DNA of 64,000 nt, taken from Mallotus nudiflorus. Lineage: Eukaryota > Streptophyta > Magnoliopsida > Malpighiales > Euphorbiaceae. Location of the stretch: assembly GCA_947683625.1 (NCBI GenBank), contig CANTUR010000056.1, positions 124,001-188,000 on the forward strand. The letters run 5' to 3'. The notes beneath the pieces were generated by a model. That model had not been told where the DNA came from. It saw only the letters and a list, made by a program, of their open reading frames with translations, and ran no database searches. Below are positions 11,415 to 22,965 of this stretch, in pieces. Position numbers and translations under genes: made by a program. Positions within the stretch are counted from its first letter, which is position 1. Every line of letters starts with the position of its first letter.

Positions 11415-13625
11415 TAGAGATGTTGATCTCGACATTTGTACCTTACTTCTTGTTATTTATACCATTTTGGACCAACTTGTATCACGATACTTAACACATA
11501 TAGACAAGCCTAAATATCCTCGATAGTGTCAAATCATGATTCACCATGATTCCACTCGACTCATGGGGTGATTAGTTTGGCATTGTCACCTTTACCTTTA
11601 ACTAGGTTCAAAAGGAACTACTACGCTCATCTAACTAGAGTCTGTAACCTAAGTCCTTAAGGGGGTAGTTTTCTCTTAAGTTTGTAAAAGATGTCGAACC
11701 CCTTTGACCTTGTCCTATAACTCAAGTCCATAACAGAAGGCATCTCCCTAAAGGAACCCTTGGCCTTTTACCCTAACTTACCCATGTAGTGGCCCTAGCA
11801 ACATCCATTAGGTTTGTATCCTATATTGCATATAATTTCTTGATTTATGTTAATATGCTTTGTTTAGTTTGACTGAGTTCTTAGTGACATGTATATCATG
11901 TATTTAGTAAACAAGACTTAAGTCAAACCTTTATTTGCCTTTATATACCCATTTGAACTTAAAAGGTAAATGCAAACCAAGTCAACCTATCATGACACAT
12001 TTGTTATATAGTGTTTATTTCTTATGATCCAAAATGGTTATCTCCATTTAGGTCATATGTCTTAAACATTATAACTCTTATGGTCATGATAGATTGACTA
12101 ATTTACTAAAGCTTAAGGTTTAATTAGGCAAGTTAAGTCTAAAAAGAGTAAATATGAAATATCTTAATAAGTTTTAGTCATTTTCATGATTAAGGCTTAA
12201 TCTAACCTCATTTTGATTTTAACAACTCAATTTTAAAGTGCTAATAAATTTTTTTAAGTGTGTATAAGTTATATAACAAGGAACCATTCAAGAATTCAAG
12301 CAAAATGTAAAATTTTCTATAGTTATGATCCCTATCACGATCGGGATCTTAATCATGAGCTTGAGAAGATTTAAGTGCCTTAGATGAAGTTTGAAAAAAG
12401 TGGTCCTCATGGTTTGGATCACGACCATGATCACACCTATGACCAGGTTCACAATCCAACATCATGAGCATGACTAAGAGGACTATGACCAAGAGTACCT
12501 TAATTGAAAAAGAGTCCAATGATACTCACAATCTTTATCATGACCATGACCATCCTATGACCATAATTGTGAGCATTTATCATGAGCACGAGCAAGGGAG
12601 TCATCAATTGGCAAAAGGGCAATGGTCCTCATAAGCATAATCATGACCGTGATCATACTCACATACCAGAGTCATGAGCACGAGCCTAAACCTAGCTTAA
12701 AGATTAAAGAAGGCTAGTAGTCCTCACGGTCCATGTCATGACCGTGACATGAATCATAATTGATTTGGCAAATGCATAATGGTCACTTGATTGTCCCAAA
12801 TGTTAGTTCATTCAATGATCATGACCATGACATGATCCATCACAACTGAGACATGCCAAATTCATGCAAAAACTATTTGAACATTCAATTAACCCATGGA
12901 AGCTTGGACACAAATTTAATACACACTAATAGTTAGTTTTTGATCCTCAACTATAAAATTGAATGCTGGAGGATCATTTACAAGTTAGGCACTTTGGTTA
13001 TTGAAGAAAAGTTTATTGTTCAAGCATTGTGCATTTACTCTTTTTAATTCTTTTTCAATACTTTTAAGAATACTTAAGAGTGGGTTATGATCTAGCTTAG
13101 GATTCTTCTTTTACTTAATTTCTTAGGTTAAAGAAAAGGGAGGTGAGGATTTAAGTTTAGAAAAGGAATAGGTTTAATTGTTTACCATAAAAACACTTGG
13201 GACATGGTTTAAAAGTAATCCTAAACTCTTACTTTTAAGATTTGAGTTAAGCCTCAAAATTTAATTTGTAAAAATATATCTAAGGAAATAGATTGTAGAG
13301 ATCGCCAAATCTTAACTTGGGAGATTTAGGTTTATTAATAAACTGAACTCCTTAAATACTTGTGTCTATTCTTCTCAATCCTTAAACTTTCATTTAATTT
13401 TTGTTTAATTTCCTTAATTATCTTATTTGCCTTATTCACCCCTTAGGGCACTTACAATAGTCTAACTATAAATTATGGGGATACCATGTTTGTAAGGTTA
13501 TTTTGATCTAACATGTTTTTATTGACTTAAATCTAATAATCTAGTTGTAATATATCCATATTACCATGGGTCCTGAAATGCTTTAAACCTAATAGCCTAA
13601 TGAAGTAAAATAGTTTTGACCTTAT
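11415..13625 (+). mobile_element. 5' leader of element A, first part
   Basis: Noncoding leader homologous to 34847-35760 of element B. It contains the conserved leader block at 11625-11830 with the two modules GTAACCTAAGTCCTTAAGG and ATAACTCAAGTCCATAA, then GGAACCC...GGCCTTTTACC. An inserted repeat (about 12166-13455) and then element C1 interrupt it; the leader resumes at 29438. No coding sequence survives from element A downstream of this. Confidence 0.65.
12166..13455 (-). mobile_element. Copia-like insertion in the leader of A (probable solo LTR)
   Basis: Sequence before (ATATCTTAATAA) and after (CTAACTATAAATTATGGGGATA) is contiguous in element B near 35590-35630, so about 1.29 kb has been inserted here. 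The right end, read on -, has AAGGGGTGAATAAGG followed by ACACAAGTATTTAAGGAG, matching the repeat at 600-1010. The 12400-12830 part has several imperfect copies of a module with GTCCTCA...ATGACCGTGATCAT. No protein frame is present. Copia/SIRE-like assignment is from memory of similar plant LTRs; no clean target-site duplication was found. Confidence 0.45.
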
Positions 13626-15429
13626 TATGAGTGACCAATCTCTCTTGCTTTTCGTTAGCGATATAATTTCATGGGACATTGTGTGGGTCTTTTTATTTCT
13701 GAGGGACATGGAAACTTTACTGAATATGGACAATGATTGGTCTCTGGGGGACAAGATGCTTTTGATTTTATGGAGTTACCACCTAATTTTTAGAAAATTT
13801 GGTCACTCAGTGAGTATTGTCCCTAGTAGAGATTTTTGGGTTTAAGGGATCGCGTCTAAATTTTGACTATTTTTCATTGTACAATATTTGATGTAAAGCT
13901 ACCACAACACCCTAGTTTTAGTAATGAAAGTTTGTATAACATTCACATAGTACATTAGATAGTGAAAGATAATAAACTAAAAATTTAATTATTACATCAC
14001 TTTCTTAATAAAATATATATGAAAAGGAAAAGATTATAGAAAAGTAAATCTAATTTGGATATGATTGATCTACAAGATTAACATGACCATTCACATAACT
14101 TGCTGGATTTCATGAATAATAGGATGATCATGTATGCTTATAGTGATTATTTATGCTATGATGATGTATAACGATAATATGAAGGATTCATGAGGTCATC
14201 ACTGGACTAAGATCATGATGACTCTGTTATGGGATATAAACTTTTCACATTATTGGTATTTATGATGTGATTTCATGATTTCAGAAATAGAGGATGTAGA
14301 ATGACGATATGAAATGAGCATAATAAAACATATATTATTCACGTAGCATGCAAGATTGCTAGTCTTATCACACAACCACAAAAATATTCCCAAATGCTGG
14401 TGATAGTAAAATAAAATACAATGTAATAAAATAAACATGCTAAAATAATTTTGTGGTCCTTAGGCTTGATTGAGCTTTTATAGGTTTTGAAGCTTTAGCT
14501 TTGAGAGATTATCAAGCTTTCCTAGTCCAGAGGTTCAAAATGACAATAGAATGATGCTAAGTTGTATACCTTTAAAGCATGCTTTGATAAATATGAGGTT
14601 TGGTTTGGTGGAAAAGGGATCTAATAACCTAAGAGAAAGGTTATGGGAGAGCAAAAAATATTTGGAAAGAGGTTTCTAATGCCTTTAATTTGATCAATTT
14701 TTGAGTGTGTGTATGGTTCTACTTGCTCCCCCTCTAAAATGGGGTGAGAAGGAGTCTATTTATAGGGAAAATTAGGTAGAATAGGGTGGTAGGTGTGTGG
14801 TCACATGTGCATATCGAGGGTTTTGTACGTGGCCATGCGAAGTGCGTGTGGCCATGCATAGTATGTGCTTCCACGCGCATTTTGATGCTTTATGCACACT
14901 TCCTAGGTTTTATGCACGCTATTTTAGGGTTGGTTCCTAAGGTTTTTGGGTCTTGCAAACACATTTTTGGAGTCCATTTTGCTAAATTCAGCCTCAATAT
15001 TAGCACATGACACCTAGGGGCATTTACACACTTTTGAATGATACGTGTTAATCCTTGGGTTGTGTTAAACCATTTTGGGACCACTTTCAAAGGTTTAGGA
15101 GCCTTTCAAACATTTTTTTAAAGTCCGTTTTGTCAAAATCAATTTTCATTTTTTCTCCCAATTTAACAAAATGTGAAATGATCCAATATATTGAGTATTT
15201 TGAGAGGGATTTTCTCAAAATAAACCTCTCATTATTTTGATAATTCATATTTTCATAAGGTCGGGGCATAACTTAATGGTTTGGTGATAGATTTTGGGCA
15301 CTAGTGGGGTCGGTTAGGTTTTTAAGGTTGCACACTTCAAAGGTGTTATGAATAAGTGAACTCTAGTCATCTAGGGGATTTGTTTCATTATTAAACCTTT
15401 TTGGAGATAGTCAAATTTGAGGTATGATA
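13626..15429 (-). repeat. 3' LTR of element C1
   Basis: About 1.8 kb, matching the 5' LTR of C1 (27635-29437) and, inverted, the LTR of C2 (38380-40176). On the - strand it starts TATCATACCTCAAATTTGAC (TGTCATACC in the other copies). The two C1 LTRs differ by scattered substitutions and small indels, so the insertion is not recent. The overlapping ORFs on both strands around 14786-15269 are not conserved as protein. Confidence 0.85.
14757..14764 (-). promoter_or_regulatory. TATA box of the C1 3' LTR
   Basis: TATAAATA on the - strand (TATTTATA on +), at the same place in all three full C-type LTRs. Confidence 0.55.
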
Positions 15430-15446
15430 GTTGCCCCCTGCTTCAT
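15430..15446 (-). promoter_or_regulatory. Polypurine tract of element C1
   Basis: On the - strand GAAGCAGGGGGCAAC directly precedes the 3' LTR start. A G-rich purine run at this spot primes plus-strand DNA synthesis in LTR retrotransposons. Confidence 0.6.
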
Positions 15447-15491
15447 GTGTATTGCATAGCCACCTAGCGCTAGTGTCAATACATATGAAGC
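15440..15491. other. Inverted repeat / potential hairpin beside the polypurine tract
   Basis: GCTTCATGTGTATTG (15440-15454) pairs with CAATACATATGAAGC (15477-15491): 15 positions with a single mismatch (a G-U pair in RNA) and a loop of 22 bases. Confidence 0.7.
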
Positions 15492-15676
15492 AAATGCAAA
15501 GATGCAAAAATATTTTAGTATAGAGAGAGGTACTTACCTATGCGTCTTTAGACGTCTTGTTGAGATTTGATTATTGTTGTTGTGTTTTGTTTATTGCTAT
15601 TATTTTGTGACTTGATTGTCATGCAAGGTGGTATTTGGGACATATGTAAGCTTATGAAAGTTCATTGGGATTTATT

Positions 15677-16260
15677 CAACTATAACCTTCTTAGGTGTCA
15701 CACAAATGAAGATGCTACTAAAAAAGAGATACAACTATAACCATTTTAGGTTTCACACAAAATGAGGATGCTATTAAGTAATAAGAGATGCAACTATACC
15801 TTTTTAGGTGTCACACAGATGAACATGCGACTATAACCTTCTTAGGTGTCATGCAAAATGAGGATGCTACTAAGCTAAAAGAGATGTGACTATAACCTTC
15901 TTAGGTGTCATGCAAATGAACATGTGACTATAACCTTCTTAGGTGTCTCTTGAATGAACATGTGATTATAACCTTCTTAGGTGTCATGCAAAATGAGGAT
16001 GCGACTATAACCTTCTTGCAACTATAACCTTCTTAGGTGTCATGTGGATGAACATGCAACTATAACCTTTTTAGGTGTCATGCGAATGAACATGCGATTA
16101 TAGCCTTTTTAGTTGTCATACAAAATGAGGATGCTACAAAGCAAAAAGAGATATGACTATAACCTTCTCAAGTGTTACGCAAATGAACATGTGACTATAA
16201 CCTTCTTAGGTGTTATGCAAATGAAGATGCTACTAAGAAAATGAGAATGCTCCTAAGCAG
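15677..16260 (+). repeat. Tandem repeat, about 38 bp unit with longer variants
   Basis: The core ACTATAACCTTCTTAGGTGT recurs about 14 times at spacings of 37-39 bp, or 55-60 bp where a unit carries an added GATGCTACTAAG...GAGATG segment. The array lies between the PMD gene and the 3' LTR of C1. Tat elements are known to carry rapidly changing tandem repeats in this position. Confidence 0.85.
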
Positions 16261-16747
16261 TGTGGATGCTCTTAAGTGGTGAAGGTGATTTTAAGCAATG
16301 AGAAGATGCTTCTAAGTAATAATAAGATGCTTCTAAGCAATAATATGATGCTATTAAGAAATAAGAAGATGCTTCTAAGCAGTGAAAGTGCTTTTAAGCA
16401 ATGTGAGCATGTTTCTAAGCAGTGAAAGTGCTTCTAAGCGATGTGAGAGTGCTTTTAAGCGATGTGAGAGTGCTTCTAAGCGATGTGAGAGTGCTTCTAA
16501 GCAATGAAAGTGCTTATAAGCAATAAAAGTGCTTATAAGCAATGAAAGTGCTTCTAAGCAATGAAAATGCTTCTAAGTAATGTGAGAGTGCTTCTAAGTA
16601 GTGAAGGTGCTTTTAATAGTGAAAGTGCTTCTAAGCAATGTGAAAGTGCTTCTAAGCAATGTGAGAGTGCTTCTAAGCAATGGAAGTGCTTCTAAGCAAT
16701 GTGAGAGTGCTTTTAATCAATGAGTGAGTGCTTCTAAGCAATGTGAA
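16226..16747 (+). repeat. Tandem repeat, about 16-22 bp unit
   Basis: The core GTGCTTCTAAGCAATG recurs some 25 times with variable spacers such as TGAGA or AAA. It overlaps the end of the 38-bp array, and its core matches the GATGCTACTAAG segment found in long units of that array, so it probably expanded from it. Confidence 0.85.
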
Positions 16748-17870
16748 TAAGGTAGTAGTGATGATGCAATAGTGATGTAGTAATGATGAGGTGATGACAT
16801 CATTATTTCGATGATTTGGAGAGAGATATTCTTATAATGAATTTTCCTTACTCTTCTTCTTTCATGTGGTGTTGAATTTTCTTAAAAAGGTAGTGCACAC
16901 ACGGTGTCTTTATACAAATAGATCCACCTTAGTGTACTTTTATATAAGTTTGGTGCATGTCTTATGCTCAAATGGAAGTTTATTACCATAGAAATGAGTG
17001 TGTAAAGTCTTGAAGTGCGCATAAAACTAGAGAAAAGCATGTAGAAGGGGGAAGTGTTTGTGACTACACATGGAAGGTGCATGGTCACACACTTCTTCCC
17101 CTCTAGGCCTATTTAGATGGTTGTTTTAGAGGTTTTGGGAGGCTTTGTCTGGACTTCTTTGAATGTTTTCCAATTTTTCTTGACCTTTTTTGTGTTTTGG
17201 GTGTTATCTACTTTATTTTTGCTTATGTACTTCCATTTTCTTCTATATAAAATGAAGTTTTCCAACATTCTTGAGGGTTTGAAGGATATTTTTGTTGATA
17301 TTGATTTTAATGTTGAGGGTGGCTTTATAGAGGCCATTAGAGTTAGGACATTCATTGTAGGGAGTAGCACATCTAGTGCTTAGAGTTCTTAGCCATTTAG
17401 GCTTCTTAGGGAGATCTGATCCCTATTGTTTATAGCTTGGAGACTCATGCTTGGGTGTGTCATTGTTATGAGGTAAGTCCTTCTTTGTCCTTATTTTTTA
17501 AAGCTTGTTTGTTGGCTATTTTGCTGTTTATTTTGCTATATGAGGTTGTTGTAGTTGTAGCTCTATAGCTCTTGCTGTAACTGTCTATTAAGTCATAGCT
17601 TTATTATAAATGTTGATGGCTAATAGCTCTTGCTTTATTTTCTTTTTATAATTGTCTACTAGTGTTTGCTATAATGCTTTTCTTTTCAACTTTTATTATT
17701 GGTTTGATCCTGTTAAATAATAGAGAGAGAGATGTGTTAGTATTTAGTAGCTATATAAATGTTTGATAGCATACCTATTATTTTTAGCCTTATAAGTATG
17801 TTATTATACTGCATGGTAGTTTCAACAGAATCAGCATACATTATTAGGGTCTCCCGATGTGTGTAAAGTA
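16748..17870. other. Spacer between repeats and the PMD gene of C1
   Basis: Moderately AT-rich, with overlapping frames on both strands at 17113-17383. The + frame (88 codons) has a hydrophobic N-terminal half and then a charged stretch; it precedes the PMD gene and could be a 5' exon or untranslated leader of it, but I recognise no domain. Nothing else is supported. Confidence 0.4.
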
Positions 17871-19950
17871 GATGATTATCGGGATGGTCTCTGATAGAGT
17901 CATTGCTGCATTATCTTATGACTTGTATGCATCGAGTTAGATTGCCATGTATGCATTGATAGAGCAGTGGATGGACACGATGCATACTTTCCATCTTATT
18001 GTTAGGGAGATGACTATTACCCCTTTAGATTTTGTCACTATCACTGGCTTAAGCTTTTTTGGAGAGCCTATTCCTTTTAGCGATGAGGAGTGTTCTACTG
18101 ATGTGGTGAGGAGGTGCCTTACGATGGATTTACTTAGGATGGTCACACTTATGAAGTCTGGTTATTTGTATCTTGCTTATTACATGGAGTTTGTTTCTTC
18201 CATATGGACTCTATACAATGATGGTCTTATCTTAGTAGAGTAGTTGGCTCGCTGCTTTATGTTTTATTTGTTGAGTGCTGTTACCTTCCTAAAATCTTTG
18301 GGTATGGGTGATCTATGATTGCTGTCTATCTTGAGAGATTTGGATGGCTTGCTAAACTATTACTAGGGCACTACTGCCTTTACTCATATGTACTCAGGCC
18401 TTGATGTAGCATGCCGTGGTGGCTCAAGCATCTGTGGATGCTTGTTCATGCTGGACGTGAGTAGGAGTTCTATTGTCTATTCTTTTGCTTTTAGTTTATT
18501 ATTTATGAGCCTATAAATTTGACAGATTTAGGCATATGAGTTCAGGATTCTCCCTCATCAGTCCATCAAGAATTTCTAAGAGGATGGCTTTCCTTGTTAT
18601 TCTCACTGGATCAGGAAGACTATTGATTTGATCAAGGATTGAAATGTAGCACGAGACCATATAGGGAAGCTGTCCCTTGATAAGGTATGTCTAATTCTTA
18701 TTGTGTTGGTTATTTCTCTCTTAATGATCTTTTATTCATTCTTGCCCTTTGAGCAGATTTTTCTTCAATGGTGGGTGGCCAGGTCTCGTTGGACACAAAG
18801 ATGTAATGACATGTAAATTAATATAGAGATGATTGTGGCTCTCTAGCCTCATTGGTAGAGTTTATTATTTGGGCAAACTAGTCCATCGTTGATGGGATAG
18901 CCCATATATGAGAATAGTTCTCGTCCCTCCTCCTAGTGACATGTTCTTAGGACATGAGCTTTGTGGTGATGATCTTGCTGCTATTATGATAGGATTCCCC
19001 TCTGAGAGCCTCTTAAAGAGTGTGGGTTTGCCTTATGATGATGTATTGATCCCTCAGTTGATTGACACTGTAGCTAGTGGGACCTTTCCTCCACCTTTAC
19101 CTTCTCAAGTAGATGCATCTCGTCCTTCAGGTTTAAGGATTAGGCCATCACACGGGTCATTGAGAGTTACTTCTTTTGACTCAGTAAGCCTTTATTCCTA
19201 TTTTGGTGTAAGCATGTAGCAAACTTTATTAGTAATAAACTGTAATTAATGTGAGTAGTCAGAACTTATCTATAGCGACATCAGAGAAGATCTAGATCTC
19301 ATTTGAGGATGATGTGTGTATGTTCCATACTGAGGCAACTCCCCATGCTAGTGGTGTGGCTTTTGGTAGTACTGCTCTTGGAGACTTGACAGTTCAACCA
19401 TCTTTGTCTTTATATGGGATGGATATCCTTGGTAGAGTAGTGAGTTTCAATTTGCCTATACCTGACTTTCCTAAGTTGAGTGTTGCTCCTACTGATGCTA
19501 CCCATGTTTGTGTTCTTTACTTATTCTTGCCTGTGTTTGATTTATTTAGTGAGTTGTGGTTGACTTATTTGCTTACTTTTGTAGATTCCTATCTCCTCTA
19601 GTTAGTACTGGTATGCTATTGCAGGGAATACATAATAGTGCTTTTTGAAGTTTGCTACCACTCAGAGGGTATGCCTTCTTTATTATCCCTGCTTATTTTA
19701 TGCTCTTGTTTTATGTATGAGTGTATGATATGTAATATGTAATGCAGGTTGAGCACCATCTCGCTAGCCATGAATGGGAGAGAGAGCATGCAACTTATCG
19801 TGATCACATTAGTAAGCTAGAGTGATAAGTTGCATCCTTTGTAATGAACAATGATGAGTCAAGATTAGATAAGGGGGATGCTTAAGCAGGATTAGCACTA
19901 GACTTTGATGACAACCACGATCGATGTAATTATTTTAGGAGCTAGGTGCA
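17871..19950 (+). pseudogene. Antisense plant mobile domain (PMD) gene carried by C1
   Basis: Read on +, opposite to the retrotransposon. The frame from 17947 has YALIEQWMDTMHTFHL followed by EMTITPLDFVTITGL, matching the PMD signature seen in plant MAIN/MAIL-type proteins (ALVERWRPETHTFH..., GEMT.TL.DV..LTGL). Further on (18330-18455), frames give a tract like RDL...GTTAFTHMYSGL, the PMD block usually written WGAAALAHLYRQL. GT...AG introns look likely (donor GTGAGT near 18457 with acceptor CAG near 18532; donor GTAAG near 19190). The 18908-19601 frames carry Pro/Ser-rich, weakly conserved sequence as in the C-terminal parts. Several stops break it. PMD ORFs in antisense orientation before the 3' LTR are known in Tat elements; the role there is unclear. 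Confidence 0.7.
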
Positions 19951-20690
19951 AGACTTTTGGCCAGTGGTTTGCTTTGTTATATTATTTTCTTGAGGTTATG
20001 GACTTTAGGTGTTGTATTTGGGCATTTGTCCCACATATTATATGATGCTTGTACAATAATGATTGTATATGCTTCTTATTGTGTATCATTGATGATTATG
20101 TTTGCCATTACTATTGTCTGCCACTTTTCCTTTTTTTGCTTAAAGCATCTCCTTTTTGGAGCTTTTTGCACTTAATTGGGTTTTCTTTTTTCTTCCCCTT
20201 TTTTCCTAGGGTGTCTCCTTTCAAAGCTTTCATGCCTAGCTGGGCTTTTTTTTGGCTTTAACAATAGTGGTTGATCTTGAAGAGGGAGGTCAAAGAGGAC
20301 GATAATAACCATAGTCATGTAATGAAAGACAATGCAAAGCATGTTTGATGTAATTCATGATGATAAAATGTATTGCATTTTTTAAAGACATTTTACATAA
20401 ATTAGCAACCATTCTGATTTCATTGTAATCATTTAAGGAAAGCACAAGTGTGTTCGTACAAAATTTGAACTTGAGGTTACCCTTATCCTTTACTAGGCTT
20501 CTTAGGTTTTTTGGTTAAGTATTTTCTCTCTTTCCTTAATTTTTGCCTGAGCTGCCATTCTTAGGTTTTTAAATCAGGGGGAAGTCCTTAAATTTTACCT
20601 GAGTTATCATTTTTAGGTTTTTAACTCAACATGATGATGATTTTTTATTATTTATTTATGTTTTTACCTTAGATGTAGTACTTCTTCAGG
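19951..20690. other. Spacer between PMD gene and integrase of C1
   Basis: No conserved domain. It contains two copies of a 52-bp spaced repeat at 20535-20576 and 20587-20629 (CTTAATTTTTGCCTGAG... and CTTAAATTTTACCTGAG..., each ending TTAGGTTTTTAA). The small frames at 19957-20261 are hydrophobic and T-rich and are probably not genes. Confidence 0.45.
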
Positions 20691-21800
20691 CGGTTTGTAT
20701 TGATAGGTTCGGAGAATTTGCTACCTTCAGAATCCATCAACTTGACTTCTCCATTTGATAAGACATGTTTAACTAGGTATGGGCCTTTCTAGTTTGGTAT
20801 GAATTTACCTCTAGGGCTTAGGATGTTCTACCTTGCTTGGCACCCAATCTCCTACTTTCACACTCTTGTGTTTTACTCTTCTGATAAAGGTTTTGGCTAG
20901 TCAAGTTTGATACAACTGTGTGTGGTATAGAGCCTTGAGCCTTTGACAGTCCAAGAGAGTGAGATTATTGTGTCTATGTTGAGCCCACTGTATTTCTAGA
21001 AATTCATATTCGATTGCTACTTGAAGAGACTTGATCTCTATTTTGATTAGAAGAACTACTTCTAATCTATGCACTAATGAAAAAGGAGTTGCTCCTGTTG
21101 AAGTTTTGACTGTTATTCGGTACCCCTATAAGGCATATGGCAATCTATCCACCCAATCTCGACAAGTCTAAGTCATCTTTGATAATATATTTTTGATATT
21201 CTTGTTTATAGCTTCAACGACCTCATTTGCTTATGGTTGGTAAGGAGAATATTTATGATGTTCCACCTTATAACTCCTTAGTAGCTCTCTAACATCCCCT
21301 TGGAATTGGACACCATTGTTAGAGATGATGTGATGGGGGATCCTATATCAATAGAACAACTTTATTTTAATGAACTCAGCCACATGCTTGGCTCCTATCC
21401 TTGTAAATGATTCAGCTTTGATCCATTTTTTGAAGTAGTCTAGCACCACTAGGATGAACCTATGTCTATTTGAGACTATTGAGTGGATTTCCCCAATTAT
21501 ATCTAGTCCCCATGCTGAGAAGGGCCATGGAGAGGAGATGTAGTGTAGTTCTGTTAGGGGAAGGTGACTGAAATTCTTGTGGATCTGACACTTGTGGCAT
21601 TTCTTTACAAATTTGAATCGTCATCCAAAAGAACCATTATCAAACTAGCATCTTAGCCAGGATTGCTCCATTCACGTGTGGACCATAAACACCCTTGTGT
21701 ACTTCTTCTATTGCTCTGGCAGCCTCAGTTTTATCTAGACATTAGAGTTGTAAAGCATATGAGGTTCTCTTATATAACACACCCTGGTGCAATGTGAATT
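20690..21800 (-). pseudogene. Integrase remnant of C1
   Basis: Retroviral-type integrase joining element DNA to the host chromosome. Starting near 21800 on -, a zinc-binding-like stretch (EVHKGVYGPHVNG, CHK-like region) precedes the catalytic core. The SDNG-type motif reads HHIISNNGVQF: the second catalytic Asp is replaced by Asn (codon at 21318-21320). The last core motif retains Glu (VVEAINK near 21210), with a stop shortly before it. The end near 20700 gives GPYL-like C-terminal sequence typical of Ty3/gypsy integrases. Many stops and frameshifts; no product can be made. Confidence 0.75.
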
Positions 21801-22069
21801 TTAATATTAGTCGTTAAATGACTACTTTGTCTCTTTCATCTACTTGATCAGGATAGGCTCATTCCTTCAGGTATCTTTGGATGTCATAGAACTAGGTTTT
21901 TTAGCTTTTTCTATCTTTGTTATTATGTAGTTTTTATGACAAGGTTGTCATGATCTGAGTAGAATCAGAGGCTTTATGGGCATTTTGGATGGTCCTTCTC
22001 ATACCAATGCTAGGGATGCAAATGCATCTGCCATCTAATTTTGATTCCTGGGGGAGATGAATGAATCTA

Positions 22070-22345
22070 TATTTTCAGAAGGACATGGTAAGTAGCCTCA
22101 GGTGGTTCAAGTAAGGCCTTAAGTGTTGCTCTTTCAGTTCCCATTCTTCCATGGCATAGTTGATTACTAGCATATAATCTCTAAAGATTTTGACTTTTAT
22201 GATATGTAGGGCTATCATTGCTTCTATTTTGAGTGCGCATACCTCATATTCTACTTCATTATTTATGACTCTAAACTCGAGCTTTTTAGCAATTGGTACC
22301 ACTTCACCTTCTAGAGATTATAGTATGACACTGACTCCTACACTG
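22070..22345 (-). pseudogene. Second, archaeal-type RNase H domain of C1
   Basis: The frame 22302-22075 has KLEFRVINNEVEYEVCALKIEA and then MLVINY...EEWELKEQ, matching the second RNase H that Tat elements carry between the first RNase H and integrase. Upstream, the first catalytic motif reads MYFNE instead of the usual Y-x-D-G, so an active-site Asp is lost; a stop separates it from the rest. It degraded RNA in RNA-DNA hybrids in the ancestral element. Confidence 0.75.
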
Positions 22346-22965
22346 AACTAATTAACTACTTCGTTAAAGTACATGCGCCATCCTTGGATCTTAATGGCTG
22401 AGCTGAGGTCATCTGGGAAGTCTAGTTGGATTTCTTCTAGGTTTGGAATAGGGTTGAGAGCTAGAAATTCAGTTATTGCTCTCCCTTTTACAATATTCTT
22501 AGTAAGATATTGCACATTAAATTTTATTAGCAGTATGAGCCACTTCAAAATTTCCCCCCTAGAGAGGGAGCTTTGTAGAGGTACTTCATTGGGTCCATTT
22601 AGACATGGCCTAAATTCCATAGGATTGAAAGTAGTGTCTAATTTTCTTTATTGCCCATACCATTGCTAGGAATATTTATTCGACTTGACTGTACTTCTCT
22701 TCATATGGTAGCATCTTCTTGCTCAAGTAGTAGAATGTGTGTTCTACTTTCGTTTCTCCCTCTTAGGCTAACATTGCACTAATTGCATTCCCTTCAATGG
22801 CCAGATATAGGGTTAGAGGTATCTTTAGTTTAGGTGGCCTTAGAACCAGTGGGTTGGCTATATAGCTTCTAATCTTGTCAAATTCTAGTTGAGATAGTTC
22901 ATTCCATTCAACCAGCTGATCTTTTTTGAGTAGCATGAAGATTGGTTCACACACTACTATCAACT
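22346..22965 (-). pseudogene. RT connection and first RNase H domain of C1
   Basis: The frame 22963-22763 (LLKKDQLVEWNE...LRPPKLKIPLTLYLAIEGNAISAMLA) matches the tether and start of the Ty3-type RNase H. Frame 22620-22348 continues with LSRGEILKWLILLIKFNVQYL and AITEFLALNPIP, the equivalent of the gRLAKW...EYKPR...ADFLA part. The intervening region is shifted or stopped. Confidence 0.75.

Noticed and set aside
13533..13845. Overlapping ORFs on both strands
   Set aside because: They span the edge between element A leader and the C1 LTR; frames are not kept in the other C LTRs.
15677..16747. Possible CRISPR array
   Set aside because: Units are directly adjacent, diverged and lack unique spacers of constant length; plant nuclear context; part of a retrotransposon 3' region.
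19957..20261. Two hydrophobic ORFs downstream of the C1 PMD gene
   Set aside because: T-rich, no motif, no counterpart in element D.
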